A DNA stretch of 64,000 nt from Janthinobacterium lividum (GCF_011601275.1 NZ_JAAOLY010000007.1:124001-188000); one strand, 5' to 3'; positions 1-8,557 are shown, counted from the stretch's first letter. The notes: generated from the letters alone by a model not told the origin. Made by a program: numbers and translations.

Positions 1-180
1 CATCGGAATGCCCATCCCCTTGCCGGGAACTATCCTGCCCTGTGTTCCCACCGCAAATGGCCCATTGAGCCGGGCTTGCTTTGTGTCCGGATCCCACTGA
101 TGCCATCGGTCGACCTCGCTACAAATTTGATCGATGACCGTGGGCGGGACTGCAATGTGGATGCTTTCTTCGATTTACAT
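1..180 (-). pseudogene. SRPBCC-family (polyketide cyclase-like) gene, 5' part only, with stop at codon 2
   Basis: Reading leftwards from 180, an ATG preceded by a good ribosome site (GGGAGA, 8 bases upstream) is followed at once by TAA, then by 58 open codons that run off the window. The open part begins IEESIHIAVPPTVIDQICSE and continues VDRWHQWDPDTKQARLNGPF, which resembles the N-terminus of SRPBCC ligand-binding proteins; those usually begin M-K-I-E. One base change (AAA to TAA) would explain the stop. The first in-frame alternative start is a GTG about 43 codons in, too late for a whole domain. So the gene is probably inactivated, or the base is a sequencing error. The family call rests on a short fragment. 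Confidence 0.45.
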
Positions 181-384
181 CAGTGGGTTCTCCCTACTAT
201 TATCAATATAATTGCATTCCGGCTGTGCTAGCCGGGCCATGAGGAGCGCCTTGTTTATAGCCAGGCTCAAGCGCTATGCCATTGAGCAGGCGCGCTTGAC
301 AAGGCAAGTGACCAGGCATGTAGTCACACCTGAGCACGATGCTTCCCTAGAAACGCTGCCCCAGGACACCTTGGATGTTGAGAG

Positions 385-804
385 ATGATGAACGAAACAC
401 ATTGGCGGGTTGAGGAGCTGAAACATCACTCGGCCGATATCGCCTGGCTTGATGCCGAGGATGCTCGCCGTGCCTATGATTTGGTGGGTCTTCATGACTC
501 GAAGACGCACTTGGGCCTGAACGTTGACACCGTTGACTCAATCGAGCGGCTCGCCTTCGGAGACGACGTAGCCATCGCAAGCAGCTGGTTACGTGCCCGC
601 GTACCGGGAATTCAGCAGGTCGTGGTTGTGTTTGGCGAAGACGAATGCTTCATATCCAGCAGCGTGTTCCTGATCGAGAACTGGTCGGATATTTTTGTGC
701 CGTCACGTGACGACGCGATGATCTATTCGAAGGACACACCGCTTATCCTGTTTTATTGCCATGAGAATCAATTCGAGGTGGGGCAGCGGATTGTCTTTGA
801 TTGA
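385..804 (+). CDS. Hypothetical protein, 139 aa
   Basis: I do not recognise this protein. It has no signal peptide, membrane segment or obvious catalytic motif; it is acidic and soluble-looking (MMNETHWRVEEL start, VVVVFGEDECFI in the middle, ending VGQRIVFD). A ribosome site (GAGAG) lies just before two consecutive ATGs, and the first is taken as start. The third codon positions are less GC-rich than in most of the window, as in the next gene, which suggests a less well adapted or acquired edge region. It stands alone, with about 40 bases to the next gene on the same strand. Confidence 0.6.
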   Translation: MMNETHWRVEELKHHSADIAWLDAEDARRAYDLVGLHDSKTHLGLNVDTVDSIERLAFGDDVAIASSWLRARVPGIQQVVVVFGEDECFISSSVFLIENWSDIFVPSRDDAMIYSKDTPLILFYCHENQFEVGQRIVFD

Positions 805-844
805 AGGCCGTGTTCGGCCAGAAGCCGTCATTGAAAGGAATAAA

Positions 845-1282
845 ATGAAAAGCACTGATGGGAAGTTACGCGGGTCATGCCATTGTGGATCTGTAAGATT
901 TCAAGTTCGACTTAGCGACGGGCTCAAGACGGCACGGCGCTGCAACTGCTCCTATTGCCGCATGCGCGGTGCGATAGCGGTTTCTGCGGCGCTTCAGGAT
1001 ATAGAGATCACTTCCGGAGAGGAATTGCTCACCCTCTATCAGTTTCACACCATGCAAGCGAAGCACTATTTCTGCTCAAAATGCGGGATATACACACATC
1101 ACCAACGCCGGTCAAAACCCGATCAATTCGGGATCAATGTGGCCTGCCTGGAAGGAATCAGTCCGTTTGACTTTGAAGAGGTAGCAGTAAACGAAGGCCG
1201 ACTCCATCCAAAAGATAAACTTGCTGGAGGCGGACCTGACATCGCTGGATACCTACGCTTTTTTCCTAATACCGCCCATTAA
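845..1282 (+). CDS. GFA-family zinc protein (glutathione-dependent formaldehyde-activating enzyme/CENP-V fold)
   Basis: A 145-residue protein with the GFA pattern of paired cysteines: GSCHCGSVRF near residue 15, CNCSYC near residue 40 and CSKCGIYTHHQ near residue 80. In the family these bind two zinc ions. The name comes from the glutathione-formaldehyde adduct enzyme, but most members have no proven substrate, so only the fold and zinc binding are safe. The ATG at 845 is chosen because GAAAGGAA precedes it and the GFA homology starts just after; an upstream in-frame ATG at 761 lies inside the previous gene. Base composition is more AT-rich than downstream genes. Confidence 0.85.
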   Translation: MKSTDGKLRGSCHCGSVRFQVRLSDGLKTARRCNCSYCRMRGAIAVSAALQDIEITSGEELLTLYQFHTMQAKHYFCSKCGIYTHHQRRSKPDQFGINVACLEGISPFDFEEVAVNEGRLHPKDKLAGGGPDIAGYLRFFPNTAH

Positions 1283-1305
1283 ATGAACCGGAGCGGTCAA
1301 AAGAT

Positions 1306-2952
1306 TTAACCGCGAGCACTGCGGCCCGGCAGCGCCAGGCGCCGGCTGGCGGCGGCTGTTGCCGGGGCCGGCAAGCCGCCCGCCACTTTCAACGCTTTTC
1401 CTTGCGCATCGCCGCTCAGGCGAAACACTGCCACCACGTCGACCAGCTCGATGGCGCGGTCTTGCAGCGAGGATGCTGCTGCGGCCGCCTCTTCCACCAG
1501 GGCCGCGTTTTGCTGGGTGACCTGGTCCATTTGCGAAATGGCCTGGTTGACCTGCTCGATGCCGGCGCTTTGCTCGTGGCTGGCGTTGGCGATGTCGCCC
1601 ATGATGTCCGTTACGCGGCGGATGCTGGCGACAATTTCCTCCATCGTCGCGCCCGCCTGGTCGACCAGTGCGCTGCCCGTGTTGACTTTATCGACGGAAT
1701 CCTCGATCAAGCCCTTGATTTCTTTGGCGGCCGCCGCCGAGCGTTGCGCCAGGTTGCGCACCTCGGTGGCCACCACGGCGAAGCCACGGCCCTGCTCGCC
1801 CGCGCGGGCCGCTTCCACTGCCGCATTCAGCGCCAGAATATTGGTTTGGAAGGCAATGCCGTCGATCACGCCGATAATGTCGGCGATCTTCTTCGCCGAT
1901 TCATTGATCGAGCCCATCGTGCCCACCACTTGCGCCACCACGGCGCCGCCCTTGCGGGCCACGTCCGAGGCGGACACGGCCAAGGAATTCGCCTGGCGCG
2001 CATTGTCCGTATTCTGGCGCACGGCCGAGGTCAGTTCTTCCAGGCTGGACGCCGTTTCTTCCAGCGATGACGCCTGCTGTTCCGTGCGCACGGACAAGTC
2101 CGCGTTGCCGGCGGAAATCTGCGCGGCCGCCACGCTGACCGTATCGGCCGAGGCGCGCACGGTGGCAATCACGCCGACGATGCGCTCCAGGAATTTATTG
2201 AAGGCGGTGGCCGTGCGGCCCACTTCATCCATGCGCTCGACGGGCATGGCGGCGGACAGGTCGAGCGAAGCGCTGACGCGCTCCAGGGTATGTTCGATAT
2301 TGCCCAGGCCGCCGCTGATGGTGCGGTAGATATGCCAGGCCAGCGCGCCCGTCAACAGCACGGCCACGCCGAGCACGGCCAGCATGGTGTTGAACGCCGT
2401 ATCGTAGGCGGCCAGGCTTTCCGCCTTCACGTCATCGACCAGCTTGTTGTTGTAAGCGATATGGTCATCCATGCTTTTTTTCGCGGCGGCGGCCGTGATG
2501 GCCAGCGGCGTGCCGGCCAGCAAGGTGGCGCGCACGCCGTCCATGTCGCCCGCGTAGGCGGCGGCAAAGAATGGCGCGAGCGCGCGGCGGTAGGCTTCCA
2601 TGGCGGCCTGGTCGGCGTCGAGCATCTTGCTGTCCGTCGCGTCGTACAGGCGCTCGGCGCGGTAGGTGGCGATGACCTTGTCGAAATTCGTGTTGGCGTC
2701 GGCCACGGCCTTGTCCAGCGCCGTCTTGTCGGCCAGGTTCGAGAACACGGACAGGCGGTAGCCGGCCAGGCGGGAATCGGCCAGGAAACCTTTGGCCGCA
2801 TTCAAGCCCTGGATGCTGGGAATGATGCGGTTTTGCACGGTGTCGAAACGCTCCTGGGCGCGCTGCAGCTGGATGGCGCCGCCGGCGCCCAGCAATAGCA
2901 GGGCCAGCAAGGCGATGGTGAGGGTCAGAATTAATTGCTTGGTGATATTCAT
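1306..2952 (-). CDS. Methyl-accepting chemotaxis protein
   Basis: Inner-membrane chemoreceptor of 548 residues. Membrane segment 1 is at about residues 7-29, a helical periplasmic sensor of about 160 residues follows, membrane segment 2 is at 190-208, then a HAMP linker (about 210-262) and a long cytoplasmic coiled-coil signalling domain. The highly conserved hairpin tip (IDGIAFQTNILALNAAVEAA and GFAVVATEVRNLAQRSA, about 364-405) contacts CheA and CheW. There is no C-terminal NWETF-type pentapeptide, so CheR/CheB would act without tethering. The periplasmic domain looks like a four-helix bundle; its ligand cannot be read from sequence. It lies downstream of the patatin-like gene, separated by a probable terminator. 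Confidence 0.93.
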   Translation of the reverse strand: MNITKQLILTLTIALLALLLLGAGGAIQLQRAQERFDTVQNRIIPSIQGLNAAKGFLADSRLAGYRLSVFSNLADKTALDKAVADANTNFDKVIATYRAERLYDATDSKMLDADQAAMEAYRRALAPFFAAAYAGDMDGVRATLLAGTPLAITAAAAKKSMDDHIAYNNKLVDDVKAESLAAYDTAFNTMLAVLGVAVLLTGALAWHIYRTISGGLGNIEHTLERVSASLDLSAAMPVERMDEVGRTATAFNKFLERIVGVIATVRASADTVSVAAAQISAGNADLSVRTEQQASSLEETASSLEELTSAVRQNTDNARQANSLAVSASDVARKGGAVVAQVVGTMGSINESAKKIADIIGVIDGIAFQTNILALNAAVEAARAGEQGRGFAVVATEVRNLAQRSAAAAKEIKGLIEDSVDKVNTGSALVDQAGATMEEIVASIRRVTDIMGDIANASHEQSAGIEQVNQAISQMDQVTQQNAALVEEAAAAASSLQDRAIELVDVVAVFRLSGDAQGKALKVAGGLPAPATAAASRRLALPGRSARG

Positions 2953-2965
2953 GGTGTGTCACAGT

Positions 2966-2991
2966 AAAAAGGTGGCCTGGCAAGGCCAGGC
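2966..2991 (-). terminator. Probable Rho-independent terminator after the patatin-like gene
   Basis: On the minus strand a perfect 7-bp stem GCCTGGC/GCCAGGC with a 3-base loop (2975-2991) is followed by CACC and then five T residues. It sits between the patatin-like gene (ends 3038) and the chemoreceptor start (2952). The four-base gap before the T run makes it weaker than a textbook terminator. Confidence 0.5.
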
Positions 2992-3037
2992 AGGATAAGT
3001 AGCTGCCGATCGGGTGGCCGGGATCGGTTGCAGGCGG

Positions 3038-4159
3038 CTAAGCCGCCAGCGGGGAAGCGTAGGGCGCGCGGCGCAGCAAGTCGCCATGCTGGCGGCAAAA
3101 CGCCAGGCCCGCCTTGTGGCCCACGTCGAACAGCAGTTGCATGTTCGAGCTGGACCAGTCCAGGGTGTCGGGCCAGTGCTGCTCGGGAATGCCGCCCATC
3201 AGGTCGAGCTTGAGCAAGCGCCGCTTGGGCTGGCCCGTGCTTCTGTCCGTGTTGTGCTCGAGCTCAAACAGGCGCAGTTCGCTCTTGGAAATCTTCACCA
3301 GCGGCGTGATGATGGAGCGCACCCAGGCGTCGTACAGGTTGCGCGGCTTGCGCAGCAAGCGCTCGTCGCCGAGGATGTCGAGGATGACCAGGGTGTCGGC
3401 GTCATGGTGCTCGCCCTTGCCTTCGATAAACGGGTCGAAATTGAGGGTGTCGAGCGCAGCGCCTTCGATGTAGTCGTCGCCCGCGATGGTCGTCGGTGCA
3501 TACAGGAAGGGAAACGACAGGGCCGCGCGCACGTGGATCGGTTCGATCTCATGCTTGCCCCAGATTTGCATGCGGTGCTCGCTGAGGTTATAGGCATTGA
3601 TGTAGAAATCGGGACGCATGCGCGCCACGCCGGAAAAATCCACGGCTTTTTCCAGGAAGGGCAAGTGCGCGCACAGCCCCAGGCTTTTCGCCGACAGGTC
3701 CGATGGCGACAGCGACGACACCATCAGCTTGCCCCAGTCCGACCAGGCAGTGGGTACACCCGCAAACGTTTGCTGGAATGCCTGGAAAAAAGGATTGTTG
3801 GCCGGCGGCTGGAAGGCGTCGCGGAAAGTGCTCGCGTGCATGCCCGGCTTCTGGAACACCTTGTAATTGATTGGGATCATCTTGTAGATGCTGTCGGCCA
3901 CGCCCGTGTCGGCCCAGCTTTGCAAGGCCTGGCGCGGCGTGGCTTCGTGCGGCGTCGTGTAAAGCAAGCCCATCAACACGCCGGCGCCCGAGGCGGAAAT
4001 GACGTCGAACTCGATGCCCTCGTCGAGAAAAGCGGCCAGGGCGCCGGCGATCAAGGTGGAATTTGGTGCGCCGCCACCCAGCAGCAGCCCCGTTTTGCGG
4101 GCAGGTTTCGCTGGCGCGGCTGGCGCCGGATTCGGTGGTGTCGTCGTGACTGTCTTCAT
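3038..4159 (-). CDS. Patatin-like protein with degenerate catalytic site
   Basis: A 373-residue protein with the patatin phospholipase fold: the glycine-rich oxyanion loop is seen as LLLGGGAPNS (about 26-34) and the nucleophile elbow as DVISASGAGVLMG (about 52-64). In active patatins that elbow reads G-x-S-x-G; aligning D-V-I with the family puts Gly58 at the serine position and Ala56 at the first glycine. The catalytic Asp of the DG[GA] motif is also replaced (YIEGAALDTLNF, Glu232). It may therefore be a lipid-binding or scaffolding pseudoenzyme. The N-terminus is a Pro/Ala-rich tail with no signal peptide. The ATG at 4159 is preferred over the GTG at 4165 because the AGGGAG ribosome site would overlap the GTG. 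Confidence 0.8.
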   Translation of the reverse strand: MKTVTTTPPNPAPAAPAKPARKTGLLLGGGAPNSTLIAGALAAFLDEGIEFDVISASGAGVLMGLLYTTPHEATPRQALQSWADTGVADSIYKMIPINYKVFQKPGMHASTFRDAFQPPANNPFFQAFQQTFAGVPTAWSDWGKLMVSSLSPSDLSAKSLGLCAHLPFLEKAVDFSGVARMRPDFYINAYNLSEHRMQIWGKHEIEPIHVRAALSFPFLYAPTTIAGDDYIEGAALDTLNFDPFIEGKGEHHDADTLVILDILGDERLLRKPRNLYDAWVRSIITPLVKISKSELRLFELEHNTDRSTGQPKRRLLKLDLMGGIPEQHWPDTLDWSSSNMQLLFDVGHKAGLAFCRQHGDLLRRAPYASPLAA

Positions 4160-4165
4160 GCACAC

Positions 4166-4471
4166 TCCCTGAACGGAACGGGGTTACCATCCCTTAATTG
4201 TTGGTTACTACACGCTTATGGCGCCTATTCCTGCACATGTTCCTGCAAGCAACCACGGATGCAATGTTGCAGAAACAGATATGAAATTAACATAAATAAA
4301 TTCCTTATGGCAATTTCCATAACGAATGACAGATATTCAGCAAGGCCATAAGTTGATGCCGTGCGGCATGGCGTGATGCAGCGCAGCAAATATAAATTCG
4401 GCGGCATTAGGATTAATCGCTTTGGGGTAGGAATATTCCCCAAACAGCCGCCGGCGCGGCGGCCAGAGGCA
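4166..4471. other. Intergenic stretch with no recognised gene
   Basis: About 300 bases between the patatin-like gene and the LysR gene, clearly more AT-rich than its neighbours. It presumably holds the patatin-gene promoter. An imperfect palindrome GGGGTAGGAATATTCCCC lies near 4425-4442, and a GC-rich inverted run (CCGCCGGCGCGGCGG) near 4447. No convincing small gene, RNA or repeat was seen. Confidence 0.4.
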
Positions 4472-5398
4472 TCAAGGGTGTGGCGCGGGGTCCGGAGGGG
4501 ACGAGGAGAAATGCAGGTGGGTACACAAATGGTCAACAAAGACGCGAATTTTCGGCGACAGGTGGCGGCTTGACGGCCACAGTACCCAGAACTTGCTCGA
4601 ATGCAGCAAATAGCCGGCCAGCACGGCTTGCAGTTCGCCGCGCGCGAGGGCGTCGCGCACGATAAAGTCTGGCAGGTAGGCAAGGCCCACGCCCTGCGTG
4701 GCGGCACCGATCAAGGCTTCGATATTGTTGCAGGTCAGGGCGGTCGGCAAGCGCAACTCTCCGCCGCTGTCGCCCTCGGCGCGCTGCAGCGCCCATTCCT
4801 GCAACTTGCCCGTGGTGGGGAATTTATAGCGCACGCAGGCGTGCCCTTCCAGCTCGCGCGGCGTGGCCGGCACGCCGTGGCGGGCGAAATACGCGGGCGA
4901 GCCGACGATGGCAAAGGCAAACGGCCCCAGTTCGCGCGCCATCAGCCGCGAATCCGTCAAGGTGCCGCTGCGCACGGCCACGTCCACGCCTTCGGCCACC
5001 ACGTCGACGAGGCGGTCGTTGAAATCGAGGTCGAGCTCGATCTCCGGATACAGCCGCGTGAATTCCGCCAACAGGGGCAGGATGATGCGGTAGCCGATCA
5101 CGGGCAGGCTCACGCGCAGCTTGCCGCGCGGCGCCTCGGCCAGGTGCGACAGTTCCGCCTCGGCATCGCCCAGGTCGGCCAGGATGCGCTGGCAGCGCTC
5201 GTAAAACAGCGCGCCCTCGTTGCTCAGGCTGATGCGCCGCGTGCTGCGGTTGAGCAGGCGCACGCCCAGCTTTTCTTCCAGCCGCGCCACGCTCTTGCCC
5301 ACGGCCGAGGCCGACACGCCGAGCAGCCGGCCGGCCGCCACATAGCTGGAAGTTTCCGCCGCACGCACGAAGGCGGCAATGCCGTTCAGATTATCCAT
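4472..5398 (-). CDS. LysR-family transcriptional regulator
   Basis: A 308-residue LysR protein. The winged HTH is at residues 1-60 (AAFVRAAETSSYVAAGRLLG, then SASAVGKSVARLEEKLGVRL), a linker helix follows, and the periplasmic-binding-protein-like effector domain covers about 90-295. The motif order resembles the CrgA/DmlR subgroup, including PxxLxGHxCVRY near residue 185. It is divergent from the MFS exporter starting at 5505, a layout in which LysR proteins usually control the neighbour and themselves. The effector is unknown. The C-terminal tail (SSSPPDPAPHP) is probably disordered. Confidence 0.9.
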   Translation of the reverse strand: MDNLNGIAAFVRAAETSSYVAAGRLLGVSASAVGKSVARLEEKLGVRLLNRSTRRISLSNEGALFYERCQRILADLGDAEAELSHLAEAPRGKLRVSLPVIGYRIILPLLAEFTRLYPEIELDLDFNDRLVDVVAEGVDVAVRSGTLTDSRLMARELGPFAFAIVGSPAYFARHGVPATPRELEGHACVRYKFPTTGKLQEWALQRAEGDSGGELRLPTALTCNNIEALIGAATQGVGLAYLPDFIVRDALARGELQAVLAGYLLHSSKFWVLWPSSRHLSPKIRVFVDHLCTHLHFSSSPPDPAPHP

Positions 5399-5504
5399 GC
5401 GACCTCATTGGAGAATATTTGTCCGTTATGAGTGGATTTTCAGCCACTTTTTCATTGATTGCGTCCATATTATCATCGGATTCCCTCTTTCTGGAATCAT
5501 TCCC

Positions 5505-7064
5505 ATGGATACGACTCTTCCCGCGCAAGCCCCGGAACCAGCGGCCGCCCGGCGCGCCTTCGTGCTGGCCTCCGTCTGCCTGGCCGCGCTATGCATGCCG
5601 CTCAGTTTTACGGGGCCGGCCATCGCCATTCCCGCCATCGCCGCCGACCTGCACGGCACGCCGCTGGCGCTGGCGTGGATCACGAACGCCTTCATGCTCA
5701 GTTTTGGCGGCTGCCTGATGGTGGCCGGCGCGCTGGCCGACCGCTATGGCCGCAAGCGCGTGTTCCTGCTGGGCTTGGGCGTGTTTTCCGCCGCCGCGCT
5801 GGCACTGGCGGCAGCTCCCGGCATTGTATGGCTCGACGTGCTGCGCGCCGTCCAGGGCATCGGTTGCGCCATGGCCCTGTCGAGCGGACTGGCGGCCCTG
5901 GCGCAGGAATTCGACGGTCCCGCCCGCGCGCGCGCCTTCAGCCTGATCGGCACGGCCTTCGGCACTGGCCTGGCCTTCGGTCCCTTCCTCGCTGGCACCT
6001 TGATCACGCACACGGGCTGGCGCGCCATTTTTGCGGCCACAGCCGTGGCCGGTGTGGCCGCCCTGCTGGCCGCCGCGCGCGCCATGCGCGAATCGCGCGA
6101 CCCGCAGGCGCAAGGCGTCGACTGGCCCGGAGCCCTGACGTTTACAAGTGCCCTGTCCTTGTTTACCTATGGCTTGCTGCAGGCGCCCGACAGTGGCTGG
6201 GGCAGCGCCGCCAGCCTGGGACTGCTCGGTGGCGCGGCCTTGCTGCTGGCCGTTTTCATCCGCGTGGAGCGGCGCGCGGTGCGGCCCATGCTGGACTTGA
6301 CCCTGTTCCGCCTGCCCGCCTTTGCCGGCGTGCAATTGCTGGCAGCCGCACCCGCGTTTTCCTTTGTCGTGCTGCTGGTATTGCTGCCGGCCCGGCTCAT
6401 CGGCATCGAAGGCTATAGCGCGCTGGAAGCGGGACGCATGATGATCGCCCTGTCGGCGCCCATGCTGGTGCTGCCGGTGCTGGCAGGCCTGGCGGCACAG
6501 CGCATCGCCGCCGCGCACATTTGCGCCAGCGGCCTGCTGCTGGCGGCCGGCGGCTTGTTATGGTTATCGACCTGCGCGCCGGGCCAGCCGCCCGCCACCT
6601 TGATCGGGCCGCTGCTGCTGATCGGCTGCGGCATCAGCCTGCCCTGGGGCTTGATGGATGGCCTGGCCATCAGCGTCGTGCCCGTGGAACGGGCAGGCAT
6701 GGCGGCCGGTATCTTCAATACAACGCGCGTGGCGGGCGAAGGCCTGGCGCTGGCCATCGTCAGCGCGCTGCTGGGCACGCTCACGATGGCGGCCTTGGGC
6801 AAGGTGCCCGGCCTCGTGCCGGAGCAGGCGGCGCTGGCGGCGCCCTTCCTGGCACTGGGCGAGCTGCGCCATGCCGGTGAAATATTGCCGCAGGCCGGCG
6901 CCGCCGGACTGGCGCAAGCGTATGGCGCCGCTTTCCGCCACTTGTTGTATGTGCTGGCCGGCATTACGACGGCCTCGGCCCTGCTGATCCTGGCCTTTTT
7001 GCGTCATCCAACTGGTGCAGCAACGGACACGGCCGCCCTGCCCGCCTGCAAGGCGCAGCAATAA
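5505..7064 (+). CDS. MFS drug/multidrug exporter, DHA2 (14-TMS) type
   Basis: A 519-residue integral membrane protein. The MFS signature between helices 2 and 3 is visible (GALADRYGRKRVFLLG, about 98-113), and the antiporter motif C region reads GTAFGTGLAFGPFLAGTL (about 168). Length and hydrophobic segment count fit the 14-helix DHA2 proton-antiporter family (EmrB/QacA relatives). The ATG at 5505 begins MDTTLPAQAPEPAAARRAFV; an upstream in-frame start at 5379 would add a peptide reading back into the LysR promoter and is rejected. It is divergent from the LysR gene, which probably regulates it. Substrate not predictable. Confidence 0.88.
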   Translation: MDTTLPAQAPEPAAARRAFVLASVCLAALCMPLSFTGPAIAIPAIAADLHGTPLALAWITNAFMLSFGGCLMVAGALADRYGRKRVFLLGLGVFSAAALALAAAPGIVWLDVLRAVQGIGCAMALSSGLAALAQEFDGPARARAFSLIGTAFGTGLAFGPFLAGTLITHTGWRAIFAATAVAGVAALLAAARAMRESRDPQAQGVDWPGALTFTSALSLFTYGLLQAPDSGWGSAASLGLLGGAALLLAVFIRVERRAVRPMLDLTLFRLPAFAGVQLLAAAPAFSFVVLLVLLPARLIGIEGYSALEAGRMMIALSAPMLVLPVLAGLAAQRIAAAHICASGLLLAAGGLLWLSTCAPGQPPATLIGPLLLIGCGISLPWGLMDGLAISVVPVERAGMAAGIFNTTRVAGEGLALAIVSALLGTLTMAALGKVPGLVPEQAALAAPFLALGELRHAGEILPQAGAAGLAQAYGAAFRHLLYVLAGITTASALLILAFLRHPTGAATDTAALPACKAQQ

Positions 7065-7096
7065 GTCACGACCATCACCGTTCCTCCTGCCGTACA

Positions 7097-7118
7097 CGGC
7101 GGCGCCCACGCGCCGCCG
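7097..7118 (+). other. Strong stem-loop downstream of the MFS gene
   Basis: A perfect 9-bp GC stem (CGGCGGCGC/GCGCCGCCG) closes a CCAC loop 33 bases after the MFS stop codon. No T run follows, so it is a 3'-end stabiliser or a Rho-assisted terminator rather than a classical intrinsic terminator. Confidence 0.4.
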
Positions 7119-7181
7119 CCCGCCCTGATGTTTCTCCGCAACACCTCAAAAGTTTAAGAAGAATTCAAAGAACAAAACTAG

Positions 7182-7245
7182 TTTACTGATCAAAGCGCTT
7201 TGAACTATACTCAAAGCGCTTTGAAACATAACTAAAGCGCTTTGG
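7182..7245 (+). promoter_or_regulatory. Maltoporin promoter with three phased LacI-type operators
   Basis: A TTTACT -35 box (7182-7187), an 18-base spacer and a TATACT -10 box (7206-7211) form a sigma70-type promoter. The palindrome TCAAAGCGCTTTGA fills the spacer (7190-7203). A second identical copy lies at 7211-7224 and a variant CTAAAGCGCTTTGG at 7232-7245. Centres are exactly 21 bp apart, two helical turns, so bound dimers would lie on one DNA face. The same palindrome and promoter recur before the alpha-glucosidase gene. The natural candidate regulator is the LacI-family protein at 8814-9824. Confidence 0.8.
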
Positions 7246-7298
7246 TTGTGCGAAGTTATGCGCACCGATCCCACACCTATAAAAACACTGGAGACGCA

Positions 7299-8519
7299 AT
7301 GAACAAACATTTCTTGAAAACTTTGCCTGCCGCCGTGGCCCTGGCCTTGAGCGCTTCGGCCGCCCAGGCCGCCCTGCCGATCGACTTCGGCGGTTACATC
7401 CGCTCGGGCTTCGGCACCAGCAGCGAAGGCGGCAAGGAAGCGTGTTTCGGCCTGGCCGGCGCCTCGTCCAAGTATCGCCTGGGCAATGAGTGCGAAACCT
7501 ACGGCGAGCTGAAATTCGGCGGCGAAGCCTTCAAGGCAGCCAACGGCACCACTTTCCGCATCAACACCTTGGTAGCGTTCTCCGTCAACCAGAACCAGGA
7601 CTGGGAACAATCGGACCCGTCGTGGCGTGAAATGAACGTGGTGGCCGACAAGATTGGTTCCGGCGCCTTCGCCGAAGCGCGCGCCTGGGTCGGCAAGCGC
7701 TACTACGACCGCCAGGACGTGCACATCACCGATTACTACTTCTGGAATAACAGCGGCCCGGGCGCCGGCCTGGAAAACATCGACCTGGGCGCCGCCAAGC
7801 TGGCCTACGCCATCGTGCGCACGGCCGACGACGGCGACAGCAAGCGCATGGGCCTGTCCCACGACCTGCGCTTCTCCGGCATCAAGGTCAACCCCGATGG
7901 CGAACTGACCCTGGGCCTGCAATTCAACCAGAAACGCAACGCGCAAGGCGCGGCTCCCATCGCCAGCGGCCACTTGCTGACCATCATGCATACCCAAGGC
8001 AATCTGCTGGGCGGCTTCAACAAGGTGGCACTGCAGTACGGCAAAGGCAGCGCTGCCAACACGGGCGGCTTCAGCCTGGGCGCCAGCAAGGATGACAAGG
8101 TCGTGCGCCTGACGGAACAGATCATGATCCAGCCTAAAGGCGCCTGGTCGGGCATGGGCACCTTCGTCTACGAAGACAAGGAAACGGCAGGCGTGAGCAG
8201 CAAATGGACGTCGATCGGCGCGCGTCCCGTCTACCACTTCACGGACAACTACAGCCTGGCCGTGGAACTCGGCCACGACATCGTCAAGCCGGAAGGAGGC
8301 GAGAGCCGCAATCTGACCAAGCTGACCTTCGCGCCGCAACTGTCGGCCGGCAACAGCTTCTGGTCGCGCCCCGTGCTGCGCGCCTTCTACACCTACGCCA
8401 AATGGAACAAGGCAGCCCAGTCGGCCGCCGCCGCGGAATCGGCGCTGTCGTCGACGGGCGTGTTCGGTGGCAAGACCAATGGCAGCTCGGTCGGTTTCCA
8501 GGTCGAGTCGTGGTGGTAA
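7299..8519 (+). CDS. lamB: Maltoporin (LamB-type carbohydrate porin)
   Basis: Outer-membrane sugar porin, 406 residues. A signal peptide (MNKHFLKTLPAAVALALSAS, cleavage after AQA) is followed by the LamB-type start of the mature protein, LPIDFGGYIRSGFGTSSEGG, with the cysteine pair (EACFG, NECETYG) and GELKFGGE typical of the family. It ends in aromatic residues (VGFQVESWW), the usual BAM recognition signal. The 18-stranded porin passes maltose and maltodextrins into the periplasm for the MalEFG system encoded downstream. The ATG at 7299 has GGAGACGC before it; an earlier in-frame start lies in the operators. It is followed by a terminator, so it is probably transcribed alone. Confidence 0.9.
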   Translation: MNKHFLKTLPAAVALALSASAAQAALPIDFGGYIRSGFGTSSEGGKEACFGLAGASSKYRLGNECETYGELKFGGEAFKAANGTTFRINTLVAFSVNQNQDWEQSDPSWREMNVVADKIGSGAFAEARAWVGKRYYDRQDVHITDYYFWNNSGPGAGLENIDLGAAKLAYAIVRTADDGDSKRMGLSHDLRFSGIKVNPDGELTLGLQFNQKRNAQGAAPIASGHLLTIMHTQGNLLGGFNKVALQYGKGSAANTGGFSLGASKDDKVVRLTEQIMIQPKGAWSGMGTFVYEDKETAGVSSKWTSIGARPVYHFTDNYSLAVELGHDIVKPEGGESRNLTKLTFAPQLSAGNSFWSRPVLRAFYTYAKWNKAAQSAAAAESALSSTGVFGGKTNGSSVGFQVESWW

Positions 8520-8533
8520 GAGCATCCAACATT

Positions 8534-8557
8534 GGCTGACGCCGCAAGGCGCCAGCC
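8534..8557 (+). other. GCAA-tetraloop hairpin in the maltoporin 3' region
   Basis: GGCTGACGCC and GGCGCCAGCC pair (nine pairs, one A-C mismatch) around a GCAA tetraloop, 14 bases after the stop codon. GNRA loops are very stable in RNA. No T run follows, so a role in protecting the 3' end of the porin message is more likely than termination. Confidence 0.4.

Noticed and set aside
3014-4351. A 445-codon plus-strand frame opposite the patatin-like gene
   Set aside because: The minus-strand protein has the patatin fold motifs and a good ribosome site; the opposite frame has none.
7190-7245. Three short palindromes that could be read as a mini CRISPR or iteron array
   Set aside because: Units are 14-bp perfect palindromes at 21-bp steps overlapping a promoter, and the same palindrome recurs before the glucosidase operon; operator function explains them.
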